Source: Pannonibacter tanglangensis (GTDB lineage: Bacteria; Pseudomonadota; Alphaproteobacteria; Rhizobiales; Stappiaceae). Taken from it: DNA of 64,000 nucleotides. Below, piece by piece: positions 25,135 through 34,286 of the stretch. The stretch lies in assembly GCF_009915685.1 (NCBI RefSeq), contig NZ_JAABLP010000003.1; one strand, written 5' to 3'. The first letter of the stretch is position 1; every line of letters starts with the position of its first letter. The notes beneath the pieces are model-generated. The model had not been told where the DNA came from, did no database searches, and saw nothing but the letters and a program-made list of their open reading frames with translations. The translations under genes were made by a program, and so were the position numbers.

Positions 25135-26880
25135 ATGACGCATCCGACGCCGCCCGCCTCCCCGACAGCTTCCGCCTCTCCGCCTCTTGCCCGGCGGCAG
25201 GACGGCCTCTGGCTGGCGCTGGCCTGGGCGGCCGCGGCAATCGTGCTGATGCCGCTGGCCTCGCTGGCGCTGCTGGCGTCCGGCTCCTCGGAGGGCCTGT
25301 GGGGGCACCTCGCCAGCACCGTGCTGCCGGGCGCACTGGCAACGACCTTCTGGCTGATGCTGGGCGTCGGACTGGTGACGACGGTGGTGGGCGTGACCAC
25401 CGCCTGGCTCGTGACCATGTGCCGCTTTCCGGGCCGCGGGCTGTTTGACTGGGCGCTGCTGGTGCCGCTGGCCGTGCCGACCTACATCATCGCCATCGCC
25501 TATGTGGAGGTGCTGCAGTACGCCGGACCGGTGCAGTCGGCCGTGCGCGCCCTGTTCGGCTTCAGCTCGCCGCGCGACTACTGGTTTCCCGAGATCCGCT
25601 CGCTGGGTGGCGCGATCTTCGTGCTGTCGGCCGTGCTTTACCCCTATGTCTACCTGACTGCGCGGGCGAGTTTCCTGCTGCAGTCGGCCGGGCCGCTGGA
25701 CGTGGCCCGCACCCTCGGCGCGACACCGCTGCGGCTGTTCCTGCGGGTGGCGCTGCCGATGTCGCGGCCGGCGATCGCCGTGGGCGTGTCGCTCGCGCTG
25801 ATGGAATGTCTGAACGACATCGGCGCGGTGACCTTCTTCGGCGTCAAGACGCTCACCTTCTCGATCTACGACACCTGGCTGAACCGCTCGAACCTGACCG
25901 GAGCAGCCCAGCTGGCCTGTGCGATGCTGGTCGTCGTCTTCGCCCTGCTGACGCTGGAACGGCGGGCCCGGGCGCGGCAGCGCTTCGACCAGAACCGGGG
26001 CAAGCAGCACGCGCCAACCCCGTACCGGCTGACCGGATGGCGCGCGGCCGGCGCGCTGGTGGCCTGCAGCCTGCCGGTGCTGCTCGGCTTCGTCGTGCCG
26101 GCAAGCCTGCTGATCGAGCGCTCGACCCGCCGGCTGGAGATGCTGGCCGACCCGGACTTCCTGGCCGCCGCCGCCAACAGCGCGCTGCTGGCCGGGATCG
26201 CCAGCCTGGTGATCGTCGCCCTGGCGGTGGTGCTGGTGTTTGCCGTGCGCCTGCGCAAGTCGGGCCGGTTGCGCCTGGCGGCGCGCATCGCGGCCATCGG
26301 CTATGCGGTTCCCGGAACGGTGCTGGCCGTCGGCATCCTGATCCCCCTCGCCCGCTTCGACAACGGTCTGGACGCGCTGATGGAACAGCTGTTCGGCATC
26401 AGCACCGGCCTGCTGCTGCTCGGCTCCGGCACCGGGCTGATCTACGCCTATGTGGTGCGTTTCATCGCCGTGGCGCATGGCCAGATCGAGGACGGCTTCG
26501 GCAAGATCTCGCCCAATCTCGACATGGCCGCCCGCACCCTCGGCCGCCAGTCCGGGCGCATCCTTGGCGAGGTGCACCTGCCGCTGCTGCAACCCGTGCT
26601 GCTGTCGGCGCTGCTCATCACCTTCGTCGACTGCATGAAGGAGCTGCCGGCGACGATCCTGCTGCGCCCCTTCAACTTCGACACGCTGGCAACCACCGTG
26701 TTCGAGGCCGCCTCGCGCGAGGCCTTCGAGGACGCGGCCCTGCCGGCCCTGACGATCGTGGTGCTCGGGCTTGCGCCCGTGATCCTGCTGGCGCGGACCA
26801 GCGCACAGACCTTCCGCACGCGAGCCAGCCGGCGCACCACCGGGGGGCAGACGCCTGGGCCACTCATTCCCGGGCCCTGA
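25135..26880 (+). CDS. fbpB: iron ABC transporter permease, duplicated (FbpB-like)
   Basis: Inner-membrane permease of 581 residues with two fused six-helix modules, as in FbpB/HitB. Each half has an EAA-type loop for the ATPase: AGPLDVARTLGATPLRLFLRVALPMSRPAI in the first and NLDMAARTLGRQSGRILGEVHLPLLQPVLL in the second. It begins at ATG 25135, 90 bp after the binding-protein gene and beyond the internal hairpin. A cognate ATPase gene (fbpC) is not found downstream; the next gene is a leftward GGDEF-EAL gene. The C-terminal roughly 20 residues are polar and non-conserved. Confidence 0.92.
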   Translation: MTHPTPPASPTASASPPLARRQDGLWLALAWAAAAIVLMPLASLALLASGSSEGLWGHLASTVLPGALATTFWLMLGVGLVTTVVGVTTAWLVTMCRFPGRGLFDWALLVPLAVPTYIIAIAYVEVLQYAGPVQSAVRALFGFSSPRDYWFPEIRSLGGAIFVLSAVLYPYVYLTARASFLLQSAGPLDVARTLGATPLRLFLRVALPMSRPAIAVGVSLALMECLNDIGAVTFFGVKTLTFSIYDTWLNRSNLTGAAQLACAMLVVVFALLTLERRARARQRFDQNRGKQHAPTPYRLTGWRAAGALVACSLPVLLGFVVPASLLIERSTRRLEMLADPDFLAAAANSALLAGIASLVIVALAVVLVFAVRLRKSGRLRLAARIAAIGYAVPGTVLAVGILIPLARFDNGLDALMEQLFGISTGLLLLGSGTGLIYAYVVRFIAVAHGQIEDGFGKISPNLDMAARTLGRQSGRILGEVHLPLLQPVLLSALLITFVDCMKELPATILLRPFNFDTLATTVFEAASREAFEDAALPALTIVVLGLAPVILLARTSAQTFRTRASRRTTGGQTPGPLIPGP

Positions 26881-26970
26881 GAGGCCGACGCATCACGCGT
26901 TGACAAGGTTCAGGCGCCAAGGGGGCTTGAGCAGCAGCCCTCAGCACGTGAGACTCATCGAGAGCTGGTC

Positions 26971-29154
26971 TCAGGCGACCGCCGGCCGCTCCTGACCGGA
27001 ACCCGGACGGGCCGCCGCCAGGGACGGCAGCGCCGACGGCGGAACCGCCGGCTGGAAGGCACGGCGCCACGAGGCAAACATGGTCGCCGCCATCGGCATG
27101 CCGAAGAGATAGCCCTGAGCGGTCTTGCAGCCGGTGGCGCGCAGCACCTCGAGCTGCTCCAGGGTTTCCACCCCCTCGGCAACCACCTCGTAGTTCAGGC
27201 TGCGGGCCATCGACAGGATGGTCTCGACGATGAGGCGGTTGCTGCCCTCGACCTCGAGGCCGGAGATGAAGGACCGGTCGATCTTGAACGTGTCGAAGGG
27301 CAGGTGCTGCAGGTGGCCGAGACTGGAATAGCCCGTGCCGAAGTCGTCGATGGCAAAGCGGATGCCGGCCCGGCGCAGGCGCTCGGTGACCAAACGGACC
27401 TGCTCGGAATTGGCCATGGCGACCGTCTCGGTCAGTTCCAGTTCCAGCATGGATGGCGGAAACCCGGTGGCCTCGAGAATTTCCAGCACCCGGTCGGTGT
27501 AACCCGCCCATTCGAGCTGGCGCATGGACACATTGACCGCCAGCGGCAACGGCTGGCCGGCGTCGATCCAGGCCCGGCCCTGGCGGCAGGCCAGCTCCAA
27601 AACGCGGTCGCCAAGCCGCAGGATCAGGCCGGTTTCCTCGGCAATCTCGATGAAGGCACCGGGCGTGAGCAGGCCGCGCCGGGGGTGGTTCCAGCGGGCA
27701 AGCGCCTCGGCCCCGGTGACATGGCCGGTGTCCACGTCCACCTTGGGCTGGAAGAACACCGTGATCTGGTCGCTGGCCAGCGCGACGCGCAAGTCTGTCT
27801 CCAGCCGCAGGCGCTCGCGCGCCGGCACCTCTCCGTCGGAATGGCTGTAGACGCGCAGCGTGTTGCCGCCGGCCGCCTTGGCGGCATACATCGCGATGTC
27901 CGCGTGCTTGAGAATGGCGCTGACATCGGTGCCGTCATCGGGATAGACGGCAAGCCCGATGCTGGCCCCGACCGTCAGCTCCTGGCCATTGACCAGACAG
28001 GGCTCCTCGACGGCCGCAAGCAGGCGCTCGGCGAGGCTGACGGCGGGCTCAAGGCCGCTGTCGGGCAGCGGCATCAGCAGGGCAAACTCGTCGCCGCCGA
28101 AGCGCGCCATGCGACGCAGCGGCCCGTGCACCATGGCACCGGGGCTTTCGCCGGCCCGGTCCCCCAGCAGGATGGTCTCGAAGCGGCGGGCGATCTGGCC
28201 GAGCAGCAGGTCGCCGCAGTCGTGGCCGTAGCTGTCGTTCACCCGCTTGAACCGGTCGAGGTCGATGAACATCACCGCCATGCGGCGGGGCGAGCCATCG
28301 GCATGCTTCTGCCAGCGGGCGAAATGCTGACGGAAGAACTCCCGGTTCGGCAGCCCGGTGACCCCATCCAGAAAGGCCAGCTTGTTGATCTGCTCCATGC
28401 TGGAGCGGATCTGCTGCATCATCCCGCCATAGGCGCGGGCGAGCACGCCGATCTCGTCCACCCGCTCGGTGGGGAACCGCACATCCATGTCGCCGCCGCT
28501 GATCTGGTGGGCGATGCGGGTCAGCTCCTGGATCGGCTCGAGGAAGCTGGAACCGAATTTCAGCACGAGCGGAACGGCCAGCGCGAGCAGCAGCGCGGCC
28601 ACGATGGCATTGCGTTCCCAGATCGGCGCCACGATCGCCGCCAGGTCCGGATGCCTTGCGCTGACGAGAACCGCGCCGATGACGATCCGGCCGTCGCGGC
28701 TCCAGACCGGCAGCGCCACATGCACGCCGGCGCTGTCGATGCGCTCGATCGGCTGGGCTGCGGTGACGGCCTCGGTCAGGAGGGGGGCGACGGGACTGCG
28801 GTCGAACAGGCTGGTGGCCGGATCGGAATCGATCAGGATCGAGCGCTTCGGATCATAGACCTTGGCGGTCTGCACCATGCCACTGGCCGCAATGCTCTCC
28901 AGCTCCTGCGCCATGATCAGGTAATGGTGATTGGTGAGCTGGGGGATGGCGAGGCGGCTGACGGTGTTGGCGACGGCGCGGATGTTGGCGAGCGCCTTGG
29001 CCTCCTCGTCGCGGTAGTCGAGGTAGCTGGCGACGCCGACCATCACCATGATCATCGCCGCACAGAGCGAGACGACGAACAGGGTGAAGCGCGTGCGCAG
29101 GCCCGATGCCCGCACGCGGGCCCAGCTGTTCAGACTGGCGAACCAAGAGCGCAT
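26971..29154 (-). CDS. membrane GGDEF-EAL protein (cyclic-di-GMP turnover)
   Basis: Membrane-bound c-di-GMP enzyme of 727 residues. A transmembrane helix (about 22-45) is followed by a periplasmic sensor region, a second helix (about 185-205) and a HAMP linker. The GGDEF domain has MARFGGDEFALL intact; the inhibitory RxxD site five residues before it is absent. The EAL domain keeps EALARW, AVNVSMRQL, LELELTETVAM, DDFGTGYSSL, FKIDRSF, AEGVETLEQ and AQGYLFG, so phosphodiesterase residues are complete. Both activities are therefore possible. ATG 29154 with an AGGGGGTG site was preferred over the extension to 29265. It is monocistronic. Confidence 0.92.
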   Translation of the reverse strand: MRSWFASLNSWARVRASGLRTRFTLFVVSLCAAMIMVMVGVASYLDYRDEEAKALANIRAVANTVSRLAIPQLTNHHYLIMAQELESIAASGMVQTAKVYDPKRSILIDSDPATSLFDRSPVAPLLTEAVTAAQPIERIDSAGVHVALPVWSRDGRIVIGAVLVSARHPDLAAIVAPIWERNAIVAALLLALAVPLVLKFGSSFLEPIQELTRIAHQISGGDMDVRFPTERVDEIGVLARAYGGMMQQIRSSMEQINKLAFLDGVTGLPNREFFRQHFARWQKHADGSPRRMAVMFIDLDRFKRVNDSYGHDCGDLLLGQIARRFETILLGDRAGESPGAMVHGPLRRMARFGGDEFALLMPLPDSGLEPAVSLAERLLAAVEEPCLVNGQELTVGASIGLAVYPDDGTDVSAILKHADIAMYAAKAAGGNTLRVYSHSDGEVPARERLRLETDLRVALASDQITVFFQPKVDVDTGHVTGAEALARWNHPRRGLLTPGAFIEIAEETGLILRLGDRVLELACRQGRAWIDAGQPLPLAVNVSMRQLEWAGYTDRVLEILEATGFPPSMLELELTETVAMANSEQVRLVTERLRRAGIRFAIDDFGTGYSSLGHLQHLPFDTFKIDRSFISGLEVEGSNRLIVETILSMARSLNYEVVAEGVETLEQLEVLRATGCKTAQGYLFGMPMAATMFASWRRAFQPAVPPSALPSLAAARPGSGQERPAVA

Positions 29155-29486
29155 GTCACCCCCTGACCGCCGGCGCGGTCCGTTGCCAAGGTCATGCCAG
29201 AAAACCCTGACGGTCCGATTGATGCGCCGCAACAAATCCCGGACGGGATCTAAACCCGCGCTCACCCTTATCCGGCGAACAAAAGAGCGCAGACTTCCGC
29301 CATCAAGGGCCGGGCGACCGCGGTACCGGGGACATGAGCCGGCGAAGCGATGTTAACTTCTTCTGCGGGAGGACGCCGGAAACAGTCTGCACCTGATCCA
29401 GAATGAAACAAGATCCGATATCAAGTCGAAGCAAAATTTCGATAAAGGAATAATCCGGATGTCTGAAACGTCCGTTACGTGAAATG
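29155..29486. other. intergenic leader and terminator region
   Basis: 332 bp holding the promoter of the GGDEF-EAL gene and, near its right end, AT-richer sequence before the CoA-transferase terminator. No gene, repeat or operator stood out. Confidence 0.6.
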
Positions 29487-29521
29487 AAAAACGGGCAGGA
29501 CCATGATGTTCCTGCCCGTTT
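29487..29521 (-). terminator. intrinsic terminator of the CoA-transferase operon
   Basis: A perfect 12-bp stem, AAACGGGCAGGA (29489-29500) and TCCTGCCCGTTT (29510-29521), with a 9-base loop and a T-rich tail on the minus strand. It ends 6 bp beyond the scoB stop. Confidence 0.9.
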
Positions 29522-29527
29522 ACTTGA

Positions 29528-30157
29528 TCAGAACGCGAGGTTTGCCTCGGTGGCCGCCTTGACTTCCTCCGGCGTCACGTCCGTGGCCAGCTCGACAACC
29601 TTGAGGCCGGACGGCGTCACGTCGAACACGCCGAGATTGGTGATGATGCGATCAACGCAGCCGACACCGGTGAGCGGCAGGGTGCAGGCCTTGAGCAGCT
29701 TGCTCTCGCCGGCCTTGGACGTGTGGTCCATGATGACCACGACGCGCTTGACGCCGGCCACCAGATCCATGGCACCGCCCATGCCCTTGACCATCTTGCC
29801 CGGGATCATCCAGTTGGCGAGATCCCCCGTCTCCGACACTTCCATGGCACCCAGGATCGACAGGTCGATGTGGCCGCCGCGGATCATGCCGAAACTGTCG
29901 GCGGAGGAGAAATAGGAGGTGTGCGGCAGCTCGGTGATCGTCTGCTTGCCGGCATTGATGAGGTCGGCATCGACCTCGTCCTCGGTCGGGAACGGACCCA
30001 TGCCGAGCATGCCGTTTTCCGACTGCAGCGTCACGTGGACGCCTTCGGGAATGTAGTTGGACACCAGCGTCGGGATGCCGATGCCGAGGTTGACGTAGAA
30101 ACCGTCTTCCAGCTCCTGCGCGGCCCGCTGGGCCATTTCGTCACGAGTCCAGGCCAT
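29528..30157 (-). CDS. scoB: 3-oxoacid CoA-transferase subunit B
   Basis: Beta subunit of the succinyl-CoA:3-ketoacid (or 3-oxoadipate) CoA-transferase, 209 residues. The catalytic glutamate lies in VTLQSENGMLGMGPF, a signature of the B subunit. The N-terminus MAWTRDEMAQRAAQELEDGFYVNLGIGIPTLV and the GGHIDLSILGAMEV block are also typical. The start follows GGAG, 18 bp after the end of scoA, so the two are an operon with a terminator directly downstream. The enzyme activates ketone bodies or acetoacetate, which fits PHA turnover but does not prove it. Confidence 0.93.
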   Translation of the reverse strand: MAWTRDEMAQRAAQELEDGFYVNLGIGIPTLVSNYIPEGVHVTLQSENGMLGMGPFPTEDEVDADLINAGKQTITELPHTSYFSSADSFGMIRGGHIDLSILGAMEVSETGDLANWMIPGKMVKGMGGAMDLVAGVKRVVVIMDHTSKAGESKLLKACTLPLTGVGCVDRIITNLGVFDVTPSGLKVVELATDVTPEEVKAATEANLAF

Positions 30158-30175
30158 TGCTCAGTCTCCTCGGCT

Positions 30176-30871
30176 TCAGGCGGCGCGGGTGGTGCGCTTT
30201 TCGATGCGCTTCTCGAAGGTGCCGACCACGATGCGGTCAACGAAGATGCCCGGAGTGTGGATCTGGTCCGGATCCAGCTCGCCGATCTCCACCACCTCCT
30301 CGACCTCCACGACCGTCATCTTGCCGGCGGTGGCCATCATCGGATTGAAGTTGCGCGCGGTCTTGCGGTAGATCAGGTTGCCTTCCTTGTCGGCCTTCCA
30401 TGCCTTGACCAGCGACAGGTCGGAGACGAGGCCGGTCTCGAGGATGTAGGTCTCGCCGTTGAAGTCCTTGTGCTCCTTGCCCTCGGCGATCAGGGTGCCG
30501 ACACCGGTCTTGGTGTAGAAGCCCGGGATGCCGGCGCCGCCCGCGCGAATGCGCTCGGCCAGCGTGCCCTGCGGATTGAACTCCAGCTCAAGCTCGCCGT
30601 TCAGATACTGCTTCTCGAAGGTGGCGTTCTCGCCGACATAGGACGACACCATCTTGCGGATCTGGCGCGTCTGCAGCAGCAGCCCGAGACCGAAGTCGTC
30701 AACGCCGGCGTTGTTGGAAATCGCCGTCACGTTCTTCACGCCGCTGTCGCGCAGGGCAATGATCAGGTTCTCCGGGATCCCGCACAGGCCGAACCCGCCG
30801 GCCATGATGGTCATTCCGTCAAACACTAGGCCCTCGAGAGCGGCCTTCGCGTTCGGGTATACCTTGTTCAT
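30176..30871 (-). CDS. scoA: 3-oxoacid CoA-transferase subunit A
   Basis: Alpha subunit of the same CoA-transferase, 231 residues. The N-terminal MNKVYPNAKAALEGLVFDGMTIMAGGFGLCGIPENLI carries the glycine-rich CoA-binding loop; GGAGIPGFYTKTGVGTLIAEGKE and ARNFNPMMATAGKMTVVEVEEVV are family blocks. The ATG has GAGGAG upstream. It is first of the two-gene operon with scoB. The acceptor (acetoacetate or 3-oxoadipate) cannot be told apart by sequence alone; no beta-ketoadipate genes are nearby. Confidence 0.93.
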   Translation of the reverse strand: MNKVYPNAKAALEGLVFDGMTIMAGGFGLCGIPENLIIALRDSGVKNVTAISNNAGVDDFGLGLLLQTRQIRKMVSSYVGENATFEKQYLNGELELEFNPQGTLAERIRAGGAGIPGFYTKTGVGTLIAEGKEHKDFNGETYILETGLVSDLSLVKAWKADKEGNLIYRKTARNFNPMMATAGKMTVVEVEEVVEIGELDPDQIHTPGIFVDRIVVGTFEKRIEKRTTRAA

Positions 30872-31156
30872 CGTTGTCTCCTCAAGACCGACCGGCTGAG
30901 GCCTGGCTGCCGGGCTGTCGCACCGGACCGGGCGCCCGGTCCGGCGTCACGTCGCGTATCCAACCGGCGACCGGATGCCCGGAACGCCTGGTCCTCCCGC
31001 GCGAGCCCGGACCGCCATGCCGACATGACGTCGCGGTCAGGTTGCGACGCAACAAGACCGGTATTTTCGGCCGCCGTCAACTGTCTGAAGGCCGGATGTC
31101 ACGAAACTCGGGAAAAGAGGGACTGAAGGGTGATGCGGCGCCGGCCCGGTCCCGGA

Positions 31157-32284
31157 TCAGGCGTCCTGGGCGGTCAGGCGGGCGGTCTCGTCCCGCAGCC
31201 GGCGGGCGATCGACTTCAGCCGGCGCAGGGCCAGATAGGCGTTGCCGGCGGTGGTGAGGGGCCGGGTGAGGGCGTGCATCGGCCAGGGATCGCCGCCGAA
31301 CCGGGTCTTGTAGAACTGCACGCCGGCGCCGAAACACAGCTCCGTGTAGCCCTGCCGCTCGGCCCAGTCGATCAGGCGCGCTAACAGCACCAGCCCCGGC
31401 GAGAAGCGGCGCCACTCGTCACCGCCCATGGAGATGAGCGTGGCCGACAGGGCAAGGCCCTCCGACATGGCGCAGATGGCGCCGGCAAAGCGGCTGTCGT
31501 CGCGCAGGGCAAAGAGGCGCAGCGGCTGGCGGTTGCCGCCCTCGCGCAGCAGATCGTCGAAATAGCGGGCCTGGGCCGGATCCTCTTCCAGCGTGTTGTA
31601 CCACTGCTTTTCCTGGAAGCGCAGGCTGCGCTGCCGTCGCAGCTCGGCCATGACATCGGCGCGCTCGGCAGGCGTTGTCGCCTCGACGAAGTCGATCCCC
31701 TCGGCCTGGAGCTTGCGGAACTTGCCGCGCGCCTCCTTGTAGACATGCTTGCGCCGCCAGCCGTCCTCGCCCTGCCCGGCCGTCAGGTCGAGCGTGTACA
31801 TGGGGCAAGGTTCGGTGGCAGGAGGAATGGCATAGAGCGGGTTGAGACGGCCGGCGATGCGCGGCGGGATCTTCTTCACATCGACCAGATCGACGTCGGA
31901 CAGCGCCTCGATCACATGCGTCCACAGATGCGGCGCGGTCTCGGGATCGAGCTCGACGTCGGCCGCCAGCACCGGGGCGCACTGGTCGAACAGGTCGAAG
32001 TCTGGCAGCCCGCCCATGCGGACCGGGCCACGGCGGCTGACGCAGAGCGGGACCATCAGCACGGGGCTGCCGAGGCTCTCCTCGCGGATCTCCAGCAGCC
32101 GCAGCTGTCCGCCCTGCCCGGTGACGACATGACGCGCCAGCGCGTTCAGCACGGCCGGGGTCTGGAACGGCGTCGCAACCGCCCCGCCGGGCAACGTCTC
32201 GTAAAGACGTTCCAGCTGGTCGCGGTCTGGGCTGCGGTGCAGGATCGTTGCAAACCTGCTGCCGGCCTCGGGAACTCTGAACAT
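31157..32284 (-). CDS. FemAB/BioF2-like acyltransferase
   Basis: Soluble protein of about 375 residues in the GNAT superfamily (Acetyltransf_6/FemAB-like), likely an N- or O-acyltransferase of cell envelope or polysaccharide. The C-terminal half has GWRRKHVYKEARGKFRKLQAEG, RYFDDLLREGGNRQPLRLFALRDDSRFAGAI and GLVLLARLIDWAERQGYTELCFGAG, a typical GNAT core with the later helix and FGAG end. I take ATG 32284 as the start; a TTG at 32374 is in frame. It is alone on the leftward strand, with the polyamine transporter operon upstream ending in its own terminator. Confidence 0.75.
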   Translation of the reverse strand: MFRVPEAGSRFATILHRSPDRDQLERLYETLPGGAVATPFQTPAVLNALARHVVTGQGGQLRLLEIREESLGSPVLMVPLCVSRRGPVRMGGLPDFDLFDQCAPVLAADVELDPETAPHLWTHVIEALSDVDLVDVKKIPPRIAGRLNPLYAIPPATEPCPMYTLDLTAGQGEDGWRRKHVYKEARGKFRKLQAEGIDFVEATTPAERADVMAELRRQRSLRFQEKQWYNTLEEDPAQARYFDDLLREGGNRQPLRLFALRDDSRFAGAICAMSEGLALSATLISMGGDEWRRFSPGLVLLARLIDWAERQGYTELCFGAGVQFYKTRFGGDPWPMHALTRPLTTAGNAYLALRRLKSIARRLRDETARLTAQDA

Positions 32285-32450
32285 TGGCACGAGGCGATCC
32301 GCAAAACTGGGCTGCACAGGAATCCCCGACACAAACCGATCACTGAAACGCAACCGGGGCGTGCCCGGGATCAATGCCAGCAGCGTAGCCGCGAAGTCTG
32401 AATCAATGCTTGATGCTTCGTAAAATCAGCGAGGGACCCCTGAAACGGAA

Positions 32451-32484
32451 ACGCCCGCCGCAGGTCCAGGACTGCGGCGGGCGT
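32451..32484 (-). terminator. terminator of the leftward pot operon
   Basis: A perfect 13-bp stem, ACGCCCGCCGCAG (32451-32463) and CTGCGGCGGGCGT (32472-32484), is followed on the minus strand by TTCCGTTTC. It lies 28 bp downstream of the last pot gene's stop. Confidence 0.8.
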
Positions 32485-32511
32485 GCAGGACGCAAGGCTC
32501 GGGCGGGACAG

Positions 32512-33336
32512 TCAGCCGGTGGCGGCCACCGCGCGACGCTCGTCGCGTTCACGCCGCAGCTCGGAGCGGCGGGTGACCACAGAGGTCACGATCACGGCGA
32601 CGGTGACGATGCCGACGAGGATGGTACAGGCCGCGTTGATCTCGGGCGTGACCCCGAGGCGCACCTGCGAATAGATCATCATCGGCAGCGTCGTGGCCCC
32701 CGGACCGGTGGTGAAGCTGGAGATCACCAGATCGTCGAGCGACAGGGTGAAGGCCAGCATCCAGCCTGCCACCACGCCCGGCAGGATCAGCGGCAGCGTG
32801 ATGACGAAGAAGGTGCGCGCCGGCGGGCAGCCCAGATCGAGCGCCGCCTCCTCGAGCGAGCGGTCGAAGCCGACGAGCCGCGACTGCACCACCACCGCCA
32901 CGAAGCACATGGCAAAGGTGGTGTGCGACAGGACGATGGTCCAGAAGCCGCGCGGCTGGTCGATGGCCACGAACAGCAGCAGGAAGGACAGGGCGAGAAT
33001 GATCTCGGGCATCACCAGCGGCGCGTAGATCATGCCGGAGAACAGGGTGCGCCCCCGGAACCGCCCGAGCCGCACGAGGACCAGCGCCGCCATGGTGCCG
33101 AGGACCGTCGCGGCCGTCGCCGACAGGAACGCCACCCGCAAGGACACGAAGGCGGACTGCAGGAGCTGCTGATTGTTCAGAAGCTCGCCATACCACTTGG
33201 TCGAGAACCCGGCCCAGACCGTGACCAGCCGGGATTCGTTGAAGGAGAAGATCACGAGGATCAGGATCGGCAGGTACAGGAAGGCAAAGCCGAGCACGAT
33301 CGACGTGATGTTGAACCAGGAGGGACCCGTTCTCAT
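32512..33336 (-). CDS. potI: polyamine ABC transporter permease (PotI-like)
   Basis: Inner-membrane permease for putrescine/spermidine-type substrates, 274 residues and six helices. The EAA loop is in SLEEAALDLGCPPARTFFVITLPLILPGVVAGWML, which docks onto the ATPase; the family-typical SLDDLVISSFTTGPGATTLPMMIYSQVRLGVTPEINA follows. ATG 33336 overlaps the stop of the upstream permease (ATGA), with GGAG before it. The longer open frame to 33621 is a shadow of the neighbouring gene. It is the last gene of the operon and is followed by a strong terminator. Confidence 0.93.
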   Translation of the reverse strand: MRTGPSWFNITSIVLGFAFLYLPILILVIFSFNESRLVTVWAGFSTKWYGELLNNQQLLQSAFVSLRVAFLSATAATVLGTMAALVLVRLGRFRGRTLFSGMIYAPLVMPEIILALSFLLLFVAIDQPRGFWTIVLSHTTFAMCFVAVVVQSRLVGFDRSLEEAALDLGCPPARTFFVITLPLILPGVVAGWMLAFTLSLDDLVISSFTTGPGATTLPMMIYSQVRLGVTPEINAACTILVGIVTVAVIVTSVVTRRSELRRERDERRAVAATG

Positions 33337-34259
33337 GCCGCCTTCTCCGCTGTTTTCTGCTGGTGATGCTGGAAGTAGACGATCGGGATGACGAGGATCA
33401 GCAGCAGCACCACGGCCACGGCCGAGGAGACCGGCCAGTCGCGGTTGTTGAAGAACTCCATCCAGAGGGTCTTGCCGATCATCAGCGTCTCGGAGCCGCC
33501 GAGGAGATCCGGGATCACGAACTCGCCCACCGCCGGGATGAACACCAGGAAGCAGCCGGCCACGACACCGGGCAGCGACAGCGGGAAGGTGATGGTCCAG
33601 AACGCCTTCCAGGGCGGGCACCCGAGATCCTGCGCAGCCTCGAGCAGGGATTCATCCATCTTCTCGAGGCTGGCATAGAGCGGCAGCACCAGGAACGGCA
33701 GATAGGAATAGACAATGCCGATATAGACCGCCGTGTTGGTGTTCAGGATGACCAGCGGCTCGCTGATGACGCCCAGCCACATCAGGAACTGGTTGAGCAG
33801 CCCCTCGTTCTTGAGGATGCCGATCCAGGCGTAGACGCGGATCAGGAACGAGGTCCAGAACGGCAGGATGACCAGCATCAGCAGCGTCGGGCGCCAGGCC
33901 TTGGGGCTGCGCGCCATGCCATAGGCCAGCGGATACCCCACCAGCAGGGTGATCAGCGTCGCGGTGAAGGCAATGACCACGCTGGACACGTAGGAGCGCC
34001 AGTAGAGGTCATCCTCCGTCAGCCAGACGTAGTTGGCGAAATTGAACTCCGACAGCGTCTCGACGAACCCGTTCCAGCCGGCCGACCAGTCGAACACCGG
34101 CAGGTAGGGCGGGATGGCAACGGCCGTCTGGGACAGCGAAATCTTGAAGACGATGAAGAAGGGCGCCAGGAAGAACACCAGCAGCCACAGATAGGGCACG
34201 CCGATCACGAACAGGCGGCCCAGCCTCGTCTTCATCTTGTCCGCGCCAGTCTCTTCCAT
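33333..34259 (-). CDS. potH: polyamine ABC transporter permease (PotH-like)
   Basis: Second inner-membrane permease, 308 residues. The first helix VIGVPYLWLLVFFLAPFFIVFKISL leads to a long periplasmic loop typical of PotB/PotH. The EAA loop is in MDESLLEAAQDLGCPPWKAFWTITFPLSLPGVVAGCFLVF, followed by PAVGEFVIPDLLGGSETLMIGKTLW. It is translationally coupled to potI by a four-base overlap and lies 27 bp after potG. Confidence 0.93.
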   Translation of the reverse strand: MEETGADKMKTRLGRLFVIGVPYLWLLVFFLAPFFIVFKISLSQTAVAIPPYLPVFDWSAGWNGFVETLSEFNFANYVWLTEDDLYWRSYVSSVVIAFTATLITLLVGYPLAYGMARSPKAWRPTLLMLVILPFWTSFLIRVYAWIGILKNEGLLNQFLMWLGVISEPLVILNTNTAVYIGIVYSYLPFLVLPLYASLEKMDESLLEAAQDLGCPPWKAFWTITFPLSLPGVVAGCFLVFIPAVGEFVIPDLLGGSETLMIGKTLWMEFFNNRDWPVSSAVAVVLLLILVIPIVYFQHHQQKTAEKAA

Positions 34260-34286
34260 GGGCGAACTCCCTTTGTGGACTGGCCG

